From: Volutella citrinella
Lineage: Eukaryota > Ascomycota > Sordariomycetes > Hypocreales > Nectriaceae
Direction of reading: 5' to 3'
Assembly (NCBI GenBank): GCA_034401135.1
Contig: JAWZSP010000008.1
Coordinates: 2,418,001 to 2,482,000 of the forward strand
Length of the DNA stretch: 64,000 nucleotides
Part shown: in pieces, positions 23,297 through 36,556 of the stretch
Layout: the number at the start of each line of letters is the position of its first letter
Position numbering within the stretch: position 1 is the stretch's first letter
Program-made: the position numbers and the translations under genes
The notes under the pieces: generated by a model
What the model was told of the DNA's origin: nothing
Database searches by the model: none
Seen by the model: only the letters and a program-made list of their open reading frames with translations

Positions 23297-23851
23297 GTCC
23301 TGGGGCATCGATTGCAGCAGCGCCTCGCCTTATCATACGGTTGTCGCTCATTGAAACGGGCCTAACCCCACGCCTCTTACTGAGCACAAACGACAATCGC
23401 ATCACCCCATTCAGCCGTTGCATCGCCAGCCAGCTGGCGCAAAGGTACTAAAAACCCTACGCACCGCACAGCTCGTGTCCGCGCGCTCTGCTGCTGCACC
23501 TTTTCTGCCCTTTTTCTCTTTCACATCATTCCCGTCGTTGCTGGCTCGCTCCTTGCTTGCTGCTTCTGCCCCATTACACATCGCTTACACCATAGCGGCC
23601 AGAGCCTAAACTCCGTCGCCTAAATCCCGGGCTCCGACCCTTCCAGAGCCCTCCATCCCCGTCAGCCTGTTCTGGGCCTGATCTCACCCCCTCCCTCACA
23701 TCCCCCCACGACCCCCGCCTAAACTCCGCCGCTGCCGCCGCCCTGTTGCCTGCCTAGCCAGCGCCTCACACTTACACACCTCTCAGTCACAGTCCGGCCA
23801 GACTCATCACGACTGTTCACGGCTTCGCCACCCAACCACGTCAGTCAATCA
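23297..23851 (+). promoter_or_regulatory. ATG-free leader of the SWIRM-domain gene
   Basis: Reading from the last upstream ATG (23294) to the start codon at 23852 I find no ATG on the plus strand in about 555 nt. This fits a long 5' UTR selected for scanning. The transcription start itself is not visible. Confidence 0.5.
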
Positions 23852-25096
23852 ATGGCTGACAAACCGTCTCCTTCCACACCATTCGACCAGATCAATTCGT
23901 CGAACACGCATACAACTTCTCAATCGCCCTCTCTTTTTGTGCCTCGCCCAACTTCATCTTTCCATCAACCCTCGCGAGACACAATGGCTGCCAATTCGCC
24001 CAACAACGCTTTCGCGATGGCGCCTCCCGCCTCTGTTGGCGCCAAGAAGTTCGACATCAACAGTCTGATGTCGCCTCCCGATCCCCTTCTCGACAGCTTC
24101 AATCAAACTCACCAGCAATTGAGCGCGGGTAACGATGCGTCTTCCGCAAAACACCCAATGCCCATGTCGCCGCCCATTTCGCCCTACAGCAAGTCAATCT
24201 CAACTGCAGATGTGCTCGCGACGCCTCCCGGCCAGACAGTGAAGGATCCAGTCCTATACCCAACTGAGGACGGTGCTCTCTCCAGCCCACAACAGCCACC
24301 ACTGTTTGCCCCGGCCGATATCGAAGAACACCGGCGCATTGTGGACGACCATGTTCGCGCACGATCTCAGTCGTCGTTCGCAGGGGTGTTGCCGCCGAAG
24401 CGAGAAGACTACGAACTGGCATTGTCCTTCCGCTCTCAGGTTATGAAGCACTTTACGTCCAACCGCAAAGCCTGGCTACGCAAGGAGCGTGCATTGCTGG
24501 TCGCTGATCGACGCGCCGGAGCCCAACGATACCACGCAATCTTGCCAGCAGCCAAGCCCATCGCCACCAAGCCCCAGCGATCGCAGCGGCCTGATCGGGT
24601 TTCGAAGCCCCAGTCAGCTCCACGACCGATCCGTACCCACCCTGTCAGCGCCCCCGGCCCCATGCGACCCGCGCCCCGAGTTAGCGCAACGCCTGAGCCG
24701 TCTCGTCGTGTGGTGGCGCCAAACCGCGAGGACAAGGACTTCAAGTCTCTGGCCGACTATTGTCCTCCTCTCAGCTCGCTCCCCAGCCGGCCCAACAGCC
24801 TAAAGGTGGATTGGAAGGGCCAGCCCATCGATCTCAGCACTGATCCCTACGCATCCCTGCTGCACCCCGATGAGCTCACTCTCGCTGGAAACCTGCGCCT
24901 CGACTGTGCCACATACCTGACAAGCAAGCGCCGCATCTTTGAGCGACGTCTACAGTGTCTGCGAAGTGGAAAGGAATTCCGCAAGACAGACGCCCAGCAA
25001 GCCTGCAAGATAGACGTCAACAAGGCATCGAAACTCTGGACGGCCTTTGACAAGGTCGGCTGGCTTGATGCCGAGTGGGTGCGCAAGTTCCTGTGA
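23852..25096 (+). CDS. SWIRM-domain protein, Fun19/Laf-like
   Basis: A single exon of 414 aa. The first 320 or so residues are low complexity, rich in Ser, Pro and Gln, with SP motifs ('MSPPDPLLDSF', 'MPMSPPISPYSKS'), a conserved-looking helical segment 'KREDYELALSFRSQVMKHF' and a basic Pro/Arg linker. The C-terminal 90 residues (about 323-414) are a SWIRM domain: 'LLHPDELTLAGNLRLDCATY', 'SKRRIFER', 'DVNKASKLWTAFDKVGWLD'. SWIRM is a helical DNA/nucleosome-binding module of chromatin complexes. Fungal relatives are yeast Fun19 and fission yeast Laf1/Laf2, the latter linked to histone deacetylase complexes. A nuclear, chromatin-associated role is inferred from the family. It follows a 10 kb gene-free block and converges on the golgin gene. 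Family assignment is good; the exact orthologue is uncertain. Confidence 0.88.
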   Translation: MADKPSPSTPFDQINSSNTHTTSQSPSLFVPRPTSSFHQPSRDTMAANSPNNAFAMAPPASVGAKKFDINSLMSPPDPLLDSFNQTHQQLSAGNDASSAKHPMPMSPPISPYSKSISTADVLATPPGQTVKDPVLYPTEDGALSSPQQPPLFAPADIEEHRRIVDDHVRARSQSSFAGVLPPKREDYELALSFRSQVMKHFTSNRKAWLRKERALLVADRRAGAQRYHAILPAAKPIATKPQRSQRPDRVSKPQSAPRPIRTHPVSAPGPMRPAPRVSATPEPSRRVVAPNREDKDFKSLADYCPPLSSLPSRPNSLKVDWKGQPIDLSTDPYASLLHPDELTLAGNLRLDCATYLTSKRRIFERRLQCLRSGKEFRKTDAQQACKIDVNKASKLWTAFDKVGWLDAEWVRKFL

Positions 25097-27631
25097 AGTG
25101 CCAGCTCGTACTCGTCACAAGTGATCCTATCCAAGAACTCAACATGCCGCCTCTCGAGACTCGATACGCTCGGTGTCATTGAGCGGCTTACAACTCCTCT
25201 CACGACAATGTGTTTATGACGTTACGGATTTTAGGGGCTAGGGTACACGCTTGGCTGCACCCTCGCCTCGCCTCGCCTGCATCTTTCCACCTAGGGCACG
25301 CTCGCTTGATGCGACATTGGCCCACGGCATCACCTTAGCTTTTCAGTTTCCTTTGTTTTCCCCATGATGGTTTCACCACCAAGGACTGGTCGGGTTGTTT
25401 GGGTTTCCATAGGCCATCCTGGGCCTTCTTCCCGTATGGTGTTGTTGATTTCCTTTTAATTCTCCACGGCATTTTAAACGACAGCACAGGCACTACTTGG
25501 CATCACGGCACATTTCTTGCACGATACATCAGAGCATTAGGGAATTCTTACCATGATACCCGGAGTGCGATACACTTGACCCCTTCCATGCGATCACGTC
25601 ACACCACTCCACCCTTCCCTTTTTTCGTTTCCCTTGTTTGGACCCTGCTTGTGTTGAGTGGTCCCACCCCTTTCTGATTTTGTTTTCCTTGCCGGTTTGT
25701 CATCGGGCTCCTATGAGCATGGCGGGACGGTGCATGATTGTACGGCGTTTGTCAATTGCTACGGTGACCTCGACGCGCATGAGCAGACGGGGAGCCGCGA
25801 TTTGGCCTAGCAGTTTGGACAATTTGATGGCGCAGCCAGGCTACAAGGCGTGCCAAGTCATCAAGGGCGCTAATGGGGAGGTCTCTCTCTTTAAAGAAGG
25901 GGGGGCCTGGGCGTTGCCTTAGGTACGAGCGGCGGGCGACTCAGAGGACGGACCAGCGGCACAACCTGCTGGTCTCGAGAAGTAGCATACATTTAGGTAC
26001 AAAGCCGCGCTACCTTTAGCAATGGATTGAATACTACAGAATGACACAAGCCGAGTTTGCAAATCATGAGTGACGCGTAGAAGTGAGCGGATGGTGACGC
26101 GCTGCCGAGTTGGGGCAGCGAGCCAGAGACACAGCCAAGCGGTGATCCGGGAACAGGGCAGCGAGGCAAGGGCAGGAAGAAGCAGAAGCCCAGACAATTG
26201 TTCTCGAAGGCCTCATCGTCGGCAGTGGTCAGCCCTAGCAAAGCCACGCCGATGCAAGTCCTGGTCCAGTTTACAGTTTATGCACGAGGCGGCAGCAGGG
26301 GTGTGTCTGCGCGTGCTCTCCGCCTCGATCGATGGACGCAGTCGACAGGACCAGGGTCGAAGGGGGATGTGCAGAGTCCGAGGTAGTTTCTTGGGCAAGG
26401 AACGGCCCACGTGGTGAAGCCGGGCTCGGTGGGGGGGGGGGGGGGGGCCAAAGCCAAAGCCACGGGGCCGGGCCGTCGGGTGGCCGGACTTGGTATCTTC
26501 TGGATCGCTCGATCGTGCTGGATCGGGGGAAAGGCGAAGGGGGGGAGGGGCGATGAGCGGGTGGGTCCGGGCCGTTCGGGTGCGACGTTATCGTGAAGTC
26601 GGCATGAGCCCTTTTTGCAGTTGCAGGTCGACGACAGGGCTCAGGCTTGGCTATGCTTGTGCCTGCGTCTGCGTGGCTCTCGTTCGCATTGGGTCTGGCA
26701 AGGTTTTGCGGACGATGGCTGCCAGACAGCTTCGGTTGGTGGATGCATCGGCTGTTGACTTTTTTCCCTCCCCGGGCAACCGGAAAGGGAAGTATTCTCC
26801 ATCGACGGCTCCTGCAGGCTTTTATTTCATCATGAATGGTGCACAGGGAAGGAGCGCACACGTCACATGGCCATTTTTCGTATCTTAATGCAATTCTCGT
26901 CTACTCGCTGGCCGTTCTAATAAACTCGTCTCATCACCCTCGACGCCCCTTGCCTGCTTCTAACTCAGACCATCCGCATTGTGACTGCCCGCCGCAAGAG
27001 TATCCTCACCATCGAAGACCAGGGTCCGCCTGTTGGGGTACCGGATCGTCGCAAACAACAGCAACACGCCTGCCATGTCATCGTCCTTACCAGAGCGCCC
27101 GGCTTAAATGAGAAATGCCGGTAACTGACGAGGGGGGGTTGTAGGGTAACGGGGTGACAGTCACAAACTGGCCAGATCAATTCGAAGGATACAAGACTCG
27201 TAAGTAGAATAGATACATGTACAAGAAAGGCTGTCGACTTTTATTCAACAGGTATCTTTAAGGGCGCATGTGCAAAAGAAATGATGGTTCTGGAGTGTCC
27301 GAGAGCGACCTTGGCTACGACGGAACTTCAATCCCGGGCTGCCGTGACACCCGACAGTGTTCAGTTTCCCACCAGCGCTCAACGCAGACACCGTCTTGAT
27401 TCTCTCGCCTGGCTCTTCAACGGGCTACCTCGAGAAGGCTGTATCATCACACCACCCAGTCCCAGGCAGCCTCTAATATACGTACAGGTCGGTCTCCCAT
27501 CGCTGGTTACTACTTATACACACTGGACATCATAATAATGCTACACTTCACCCGCACGCATTCCCTGCGTCTTTCCAACCCCATGACTCCGGCAATCATC
27601 TTGCTCGCTTGATCTAACGTCTTTGTACGCT
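25097..27631. other. Intergenic between convergent genes, with a 17-G run
   Basis: This 2.5 kb stretch separates the ends of the SWIRM gene (+) and the golgin gene (-). Open frames here (such as 26271-26861 reverse) are Pro/Arg/His-rich and look spurious. It contains a CTCGC short repeat near 25261 and the poly-G run at 26431. I see no gene. Confidence 0.5.
26431..26447. repeat. 17-G homopolymer run
   Basis: An uninterrupted G17 in a G-rich plus-strand context. It may be length-variable and could form a quadruplex on the G strand. Assembly length may be unreliable here. Confidence 0.8.
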
Positions 27632-30600
27632 CTACCGAACGTCAATGTGCTGCACAGCCTTGAGCCACTTTTGCTCATCCGCCCTATCGATCAAGTCAGC
27701 TCGCATTCAAACAGACATTGGACAGGGGTCGCGTCAACTCACTTGTCAAACCGTAGCAGCTTCCCAAGCACCGGCACCAGCTGTGCCCTCAGTTTGGCAT
27801 CCTTTTGCTCCAGGAACTGCAGCAGGATCGTCTTCAGATACATCGTCTCACCACCTGGGGCGGCACCACCCGCGGGAGATCCGTTGGCGCCGCTCCGTGT
27901 AGAGTCCATGGAGCTGCGGCTGGAGCTGCCTACAAGCTTCGCCTGGATAGTTTTATGGTCGCGAGCCAGCTTCTCGTGCTTCTGGCGTGCCTCATCGAGC
28001 ATGCGGCGCAGCTCCGTCCTCTGCTTCTCGACATCACGTACCTGGCTCTCCGAGGCGTCCAGGGCGACGCGCAGCTGCGCGGCTGTACTTCGCAGCTCGT
28101 CAGCCTCGGCCTCAGCCTTCTCTTCGACAGACTCGAGCTCCTCTCGGCGTCGCCTCCACTCCTTCTCGCGCTGCTCCAGCTCATCTCGCTCGTGTGTAAG
28201 CGTCTTGACCTCGCGCTCAAGATCCCGGGTCTTCTGTCGCAGCTCCTCAGTCTCACGCGTCTTACGACGAGCCAGCGTACTAGACTCGTCTTCAATACGG
28301 TCGCGCTCTTCGATAGCTGCCTCCATGCGCGCTCGCATGTCGCGGACCTTTGAATCCGCACGTTCATCAACGTCAGCCAGCAGTCGGCGCATCGTCTCGC
28401 CCTCTCGGGTTCGCTCCTGCAACAGTCGCTGCACCTCCGCCAGCTCCTCCTCAAGGGACTCAGCTTGAGACTTGGACTCCTTGAGTTGGACGGATAGTTC
28501 AGCCGTCTGGTCACGCATACTGCTCAGCAGGCCCTGTGCGTTGCTGTACTGCTGTCCCTTGAAGTCCACCTCTTCCATCGCAGCGGTCTTCTCCCGCTTC
28601 AGCTTGTGCAGCTGCTCCTCGAGCTCCTTGACGCGCGGGCGGAGCTTGGCCAGCTCCTCCTGTACTGTTTTGAGCTCTCTCTCTGCCTTTTCGCCCTTGG
28701 CGCTTATCTCCACCTTCTCGGCTTCGCTTCGGCGAAGATCACGGGCCGACACTCTCTGCGCATCCTCGAGGCGCAGCTTGGCGTTTGTCTCGTTGGTAAG
28801 TTTCTCCTGCAGGTTCTTGACCTCCGTCTCCCGTTCCGAGGACACCTTTTGGGCACGGTTCAGGTCGCGCTTCAGGTCCTTTTCCTTCTTCTCCATATCC
28901 TTCAGCTCCTTGGTCCTGGCCGCCAGCTCCTCCTTGGTTGTCTTAAGAGTGGCGGATTCCAGTCGCAAGCTCTTGAGTTCCGGCTGAGCTTTCTGTAGAA
29001 CCTCACGTAGATCCGACAGGTCCTTGAATCGGCTCTGCGCGATGAGCTGGGCCGCACCCAGGTCCTCCTGCAGCGAGGACGTCTTGTCCTTGAGGTCTTC
29101 GTACTCCTTTTGGAGCTTGTTCATGTCTCCCTGTAGCTTGGAGTTCTCTTTGGTGGACGAGGCATTGTCGTTCATCTTCTTCTCCAGATCAGCAATTTGG
29201 TTCTTGAGTTCGGCCTTTTCAGCCTCAAGCTCCTTGATCTTCTCCTTGGCCTCGACGTGGTCTTGGCCAATGGCGAGCAGGTTCTCCTGCAGCGACTCAA
29301 TCTCCTCCTTGAGGTCTTCTTCGGTCTTGCGCTGTTTGGAAAGGCGTTCGATTTGCGTGTCCTTTTCTGCTACCTCCTCCTTGAGCTTGGAGATCTCTGC
29401 TTCCAGTGCAGCCGCGTTGGGTGCCTCGACTAGAATCTCGGGCTCCGGTGCGGCCTCAGCTGCGGGCTCCTCCTGAACAATTGTTGATGCGGGAGCTCCA
29501 CCCTTGCCCTTCTTCTTCTTGTTCTTCTTCTTTGCACCACCAGATGTGGCTACCGGTGTGGGTTGGGCAGCGGGGGTAGGTGTGGGCGCAGAGGAAGGAG
29601 TGGGAGTTGGCGCTTGCGACTCGAGTTTCTTGGTTAGGTCATCAATCTTACTCTGTCCCTCTTCCCTCTCCTTCTTCAAAGAGTCTATCTGGTTGTTCAA
29701 GTCATCGATCAGCTTCTTGGACACGGCCTTTGCGTTGGAGGCCTTGGCAAGCTCAGCGTCTAGCTCGCTCGCGCGTTTGTCGGACTTGGCCAGGGAGGTT
29801 TCAATATCCGCAATCCTGGTCGATTGAGAGCTCTTCTCGTCCTCGAGCTGCTTCAGTTGCGTCTGGGCGTCTTCAAGCCTCTGATTCAGAGTGGCGATTT
29901 CCTTGTTTCGCGAGGCGAGTTCGGTCTGGAGAGAATCTGTGCTAGTCGAAGCCTCCCGCGAAGCATTTAGCTCTCGGGTTGCAATCTCGAGGCTATCCAC
30001 GAGACCAACACTATTCTCCTTGGCCGTGGATAATTCTTGCTGCAGGGTCTCGATGCTGGTCTTGAGCTTCTCAATCTCCTCCGTCTTGGACGCAACCTCT
30101 GCCTGGAGTTGAGGGACTTCGTCCTCATACGAGAATAGGTCCTCGCCGCCCTTGGGCTCAGGCACCTCGGATATGCTCTTCTGGGCGCGATGCTTGGGTG
30201 AGAACATACCCATGACGGAGGCAACCGGCGACATGGGTTTCTCAGAGACCTCTTCGTGCTTCTCCTGTGACGCTTCCTTGGGCTTGTCGGTTTCGGTTGT
30301 TGTCTCGTCGGCAGGTTTGCTGGTCCTCAAGGTCTCGACCTCCTCCTCGAGCTTCTTGGCCTTGTCCTCCACGGCGTCGTGCTTCTTCTGGAGTTCTTCC
30401 TTTTCAGCGGATACTCTCTTGAGTTCTTGCATGACCATATCCCCGCGGAGACTAAGCTGGTTCAGATATTCGATGAGAGCATCGGGATCGGCGATGGACG
30501 TAAGAGGTGTGTTCTCGCGGAGGGCCTTCTCGAAGGGCTCGATGGCAGTGGCGCGTCGATGGGCTACACGGTACGACCTGAGCAATTCTAGGGTTTGTTA

Positions 30601-31308
30601 GCGGGATATGGATCTTGAATATATAGGTATTGCAATCCTACCGGGATAAGTAGCCTCGAGCTTGTCAAGCTTGCGCAATCTTTGACGAATTTCGGGCGGC
30701 AGCTCGGAGCTGGTGCTCTCAGACGGCTTGGGTGGGGGAGCTGGAGCATCTGCAGCTCCCTCGGGGCCTTTCTCCGAAGAGGTATCGGCGTTGGGCGCAG
30801 ACTCAGGCGACTTGTCATGGTTGCCATTGGGCTGCTCCGACTCGTTGGCGACCTCCTTCTCCTTGTCCTGACTCTTGTCGGCATCGGCAGCGGCAGCGAC
30901 AGGCTTGGGGGTTCCAGCTCGGCTCGGTTCGTCGCTATCGTCGATTACAAAGGCAGCCTCAAATACAGAGGGATCCGGGTTCGGGGTCCCATCTGCTGGG
31001 TCGGTCGCGGCGGGCTTCTTGGGCCGGGTGCGCTTGGCGGAGGTGCCGTCAGGCCTTGTCCGAGACGAGTTGGAGGCAGATCGGGCGAGGCTTGCGGATT
31101 GCTGACGGTTCTGCTCCTCGGCGATTGTCCGATCGATGGCGCCTCGAAGTCGCTGCAGTAGGGGCGGACTCGACATCAGTGCTAGGTTCTTCGTCTGACT
31201 GTGCCCATGCGTCCGGGTTGGAAGATGACAACGGGGAGCGATGCAAAGAGCAAGGGACTAAGGGGACGCCGAGGGAATGCAGACTAAGTTAAGACTCACC
31301 TGGAACAT
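27632..31308 (-). CDS. IMH1: GRIP-domain golgin (Imh1 family)
   Basis: Four coding exons on the reverse strand: 31308-31300, 31152-30642, 30587-27743, 27683-27632 (1,138 aa). The first exon holds only ATG TTC CAG and is followed by a 147-nt intron. The splice gives 'MFQRLRGAIDRTIAEEQ', the expected golgin N-terminus, better than the in-frame ATG at 31176. After a Ser/Pro/Glu-rich segment comes 'ATYPELLRSYRVAH', then some 700 residues of heptad-rich coiled coil with one Ala/Pro/Lys break ('KKKNKKKKGKGG'). The C-terminal GRIP domain has 'MYLKTILLQFLEQ' and, across the last splice, 'FDKADEQKWLKAVQ'. GRIP domains bind Arl1-GTP at the trans-Golgi, where these golgins tether endosome-derived vesicles. 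It is divergent from a Lunapark gene, about 1.1 kb away. Confidence 0.93.
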
Positions 31309-32453
31309 GGCGGCTCCCTGGGGCCTCGCGGAGGAGGGGCGTTATTATGGCCGAACCTTGAGATGCGGGAGGCAAGGGGAGGAATGGAATGGAGGGCGTG
31401 GAGAGCGCAACAGGATGGCCTTGCTTGGCTTCAGAAGCGGCGACGTCGAGCCGACGGACTCGCAAGCCGGACCCGAGGAGGGCTCTGTGGAGGGGACGAC
31501 GGCTTGGGCGAAACTAGGGAATATTGGGGGAGAGAGAAGTGCATGGGATTAGGACATGGCGCTTGGAAACGGAGGATGTTTTGGTAAATTGGTGGTGTTG
31601 AAGTTGGCATGAGCCACAGTCCAAGCCTGTCTGGGTCGCAAGCGCAAGTTGGCAACTCGGCATGGGTACGGAACTATTTACGACTAAGAGCACTGGGGCC
31701 GTCCCCCATGGACAAGAAGCCAGCGCGGCCTCTTCGGCAATGTTGGGGCTACGGCATGGCCTATGGGGTGCTGATCCTTCTGCTGTACGGGTACCCGCAC
31801 TGCCCTGTAGCGCAATCCCGGAGGCCCTGGTTAGGCGGAGGATTCAGGGTGGGATGTGGCAGTGACGACTCGTCGCGATGCGGGTGATGCCAGCATTTGA
31901 TGAAGAGCTGCAAGCCTCACCACAGCATGTGGCGCAAAACAATGCTTCCTGTGGCGGCTGACAGGGGTAATTTATATGAGAGTCGCCAGTTGCGTTGCGT
32001 GCCCCTTGTCCCCTGTCCTGTCTGGGCGGATCAGCTTTCCCTTGCGTGTCAAGTCTTTTTTGGCGGGCAGCAGCAGACGGGGCCACTGAGACCAGCAGCT
32101 TAGCGGGCAGTGGTGAGGTCACGTCACAGCGTCACAGCTCCAGCTCCAGCTCCAGCGCCAGGCAACTGATTTCGCACTTGACGACACCACGTCTTGGGTC
32201 GACTTAACTTGCACACACAATCACCACCGTCACACGGCAAGCAGCCGCGCAGCCTCTCCTTTCTTTCTAAACCACCCAAAAACCAACCCGCCTGCTCTGG
32301 AAGCCTCTGCGACACTCTCATTTCTCTCCCCTTCCGTCCCTGTCTTGTCTCCTCGCGTCTCTCCCGCCTTTCCTTCTCCGTCCCGAGCCCAGCTCCATCC
32401 CACATCGCATCCCCACACGTACCGCCTCTTGCCCTCGCCCGCCACTCGTCAGG
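31309..32453. promoter_or_regulatory. Divergent promoter region between golgin and Lunapark genes
   Basis: A 1.1 kb gap between two divergent starts. Near 32117-32136 the sequence has TCACGTCA and GCGTCACAG elements resembling bZIP sites, followed by a short AGCTCC repeat. The right end (32225-32450) is CT-rich leader. No gene is seen inside. Confidence 0.45.
32136..32156. repeat. (AGCTCC)n hexamer repeat
   Basis: Three and a half perfect AGCTCC units lie about 300 nt upstream of the Lunapark ATG. Confidence 0.75.
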
Positions 32454-33732
32454 ATGGTGGCCTTTTGGCCCTGGAGTGTAAGTTATCCACCCCTCTTTAC
32501 ACATCGCAGCCCGCAGTTCCTCTCGCTGACGCCTTGAAACCCGTCCGGCAGCGCGACGACTCCTCCCCGGCTTCGTTCGAGAAGACGCTGTCCACGCTGT
32601 CGACCAAGATCACCGACACCCAAGTCCGCCTCGACCGCCTCCGCTCCAGCTCCAGGCGCAACCGTGTGCTCAGCACCCTCTACCTGTCCTTTGCCTACCT
32701 CGTCTGCGCCATCGTCCTGCTCCTCGTCGTCGGGTATAAGAACCTGGGCACCTACGAGTGGACTGGCCTGGCCGGCGGGCCCGTCGTGTGAGTACCCTTG
32801 TCCGGCCCTCGTCCTCTCCCCCTCGTGGCTGACCGCTTGTCGCTGCCAGCATATACACCACCCGCAAGATCCTCTCTGCCATCTATACCTTCCGCATCGA
32901 GAGCCTCGCCGCTCGCCTGGACGAATACCAGCAAGACCGCGCAAAGACGATCCAAAAGCTCAAGGATGCAACCAAGTATGATTCCACCATGGAGTTGATC
33001 GAGAAGTATGGCGGCGCCCAAGGCTCCCCGAAGAGCAACAAGGCCGCCGACCAACAAGACAACTCCAAAGCCGGCCAGAACACCAAGGGCCACCCTGGTC
33101 AAGGTCCTGCCACGCCCGGCGCTCCGGGCCGAACACGCATGCCACCGCCCCCGACGGCCAACATCCAGCGCCGAGACGGCCAGCCGCAAGCCGCCAGCCC
33201 TATGCCCGGCCCGGACCCGATGGAGCCCGGCGCCGAGTTCGCTCCCAATGCCGAGTTTGCCCCCAGTCCCGTATCCAAGGCCCACCTGCCGCCGGGCTCC
33301 TCGTATGACCAGACCCAGTACAGCGTCACCTCCGAGTCGCATTGGTACGACCGCATCTTCGACGTCCTCCTAGGTGAGGACGAGACGGCGCCTAAGAACC
33401 GCATCGCCCTCATCTGCCAGAACTGCCGCCTCGTCAACGGCCAGGCACCACCCGGCACTAAGACCCTCTCCGAGCTTGGTCTGTGGAAGTGCATGTCGTG
33501 TGGCGCGTCCAACGGCGAGCTGGACGAGGGAAAGCGTATTGTGAATGAGGTTCTGGAGGCACGCAGCCAGCCTATTGCAGCCGACGGCGGGAAAGAGTCT
33601 GCCGAAGCGGATAACTCAAGTGACGACATAGTTGACGTAGCTCAAGAGCCAGTCATTGTTGGAAAAGATTCCGATGCCGAAGACGGGCCAGCTGCAGCAG
33701 TCAAGAGGCGTAGGGGCAGGGGAAAGAAGTAA
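32454..33732 (+). CDS. LNP1: Lunapark family ER membrane protein
   Basis: Exons 32454-32477, 32552-32787 and 32850-33732 encode 380 aa. The first coding exon is only 24 nt and encodes MVAFWPWS. A coiled segment 'FEKTLSTLSTKITDTQVRLD' precedes two close hydrophobic segments (about 46-68 and 76-98) that form a hairpin in the ER membrane. A second coiled coil follows ('SLAARLDEYQQDRAKTIQKL'), then a Pro-rich linker and a Cys4 zinc ribbon with C276-x2-C279 and C301-x2-C304 ('ICQNC', 'KCMSCG'). The tail ends in a basic 'RRRGRGKK'. Known role: stabilises three-way junctions of the tubular ER network, both termini cytosolic. Divergent from the golgin gene and convergent with the SRPK gene. Confidence 0.94.
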
Positions 33733-34556
33733 AAGGCCAGCCCAGCCAGGTTGGACAGGCGCAGAGCGGGAGCGTGGTATATATTTGTGTAGCTTGAACC
33801 GCTAATGTACCAAAGTAATCCGGCATTGTCCTGCTTGAACCAGTGTCCGTCATATGAGCCATGACTCCAGGAGGAAGGTTTCATCACGGCCGTCTGCGCA
33901 TTTCATAAAGTCCGAGGCCGTAAACCAAGTAAGAACGAACTCAACATGGTGCGCAGGTAGTCTATCTGTGTATGTATATATCTTTGATCTCGTCTTTCAG
34001 TTCCAAGAGACCAGAAAGACTGGCCGCCTCTCCCCCTCCCCCTCCCAAGCATCGTCGCCAGTGTTCCACCTGGGTAGGCACACGCGCATCATGCCTAGCA
34101 AAGCACAAAGCCGAGGTTCCAACCCACAAGAACCAACAATCAAGAAGCCACCCATCCCCTGTCCAGATTTGAGGGCGACGGCTGCATTCCATCACAACCT
34201 GGAGAAGCAGCCACATAGCCCGGGTTTTGCACGCGCTCTTCAAACCAAAACCAGAGGAATGACAATGACTTGCTCACCGGCAAGGGCTGAAGGAAGGCAG
34301 GTGGCAAAAGAGTTGGCAACAAGTCTACCACAATCGTTTGTTCCAGCACTCCCTCCATCGATATCGGACACCGCAGTAATCAAATCGAAAAATACCAAGA
34401 TTCAACCAAATGCAGTTTGCTTGCTGGGGAGCAATTGACCATCGACTTTGGCCACCACCAGTGGCCTCCAGCAACGTCCCTCTATCAGCCTCTCAAGGCG
34501 CCTCCCTCAGATGTGCCGTCGTCCCCTGCATCCTGCCCCCATCCGCTGCCTCCGCT
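33733..34556. other. Intergenic between convergent Lunapark and SRPK genes
   Basis: 824 nt between two 3' ends. The 194-codon open frame across 33854-34438 has no domain and is probably chance. Overlapping 3' UTRs are likely. Confidence 0.4.

Positions 34557-36556
<2,000 letters not shown>

Larger units (their letters stand above)
13647..23851. other. 10.2 kb gene-free stretch upstream of the SWIRM-domain gene
   Basis: I find no coding region with a recognisable domain. The longest open frames (for example 236 codons at 15191-15901) are biased in composition, overlap open frames on the other strand, and show no plausible splice context. G+C stays high, so this is not RIP-degraded AT-rich DNA, and no transposase or reverse-transcriptase fragment is seen. 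It contains a hexamer repeat at 15523, a G run at 21452-21461, pyrimidine tracts at 22320-22440 and 22799-22870, and an ATG-free segment from 23297 to 23851 that looks like a 5' leader. A candidate long promoter or non-coding transcript region. Confidence 0.55.

Noticed and set aside
13647..23851. Possible transposon or RIP-degraded relic
   Set aside because: Base composition stays G+C-rich, and no terminal repeats, transposase or polymerase fragments are visible.
26271..26861. 196-codon reverse open frame between the convergent SWIRM and golgin genes
   Set aside because: Pro/Arg/His-rich and includes translation of the G17 run; no domain.
27805..28353. Leu-rich open frames opposite the golgin coiled coil
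   Set aside because: Antisense shadows produced by Glu/Lys/Leu codon repeats.
31153..31176. ATG at 31176 as golgin start
   Set aside because: A 9-nt upstream exon spliced at a clear GTGAGT...CAG intron gives the family N-terminus MFQRLRG.
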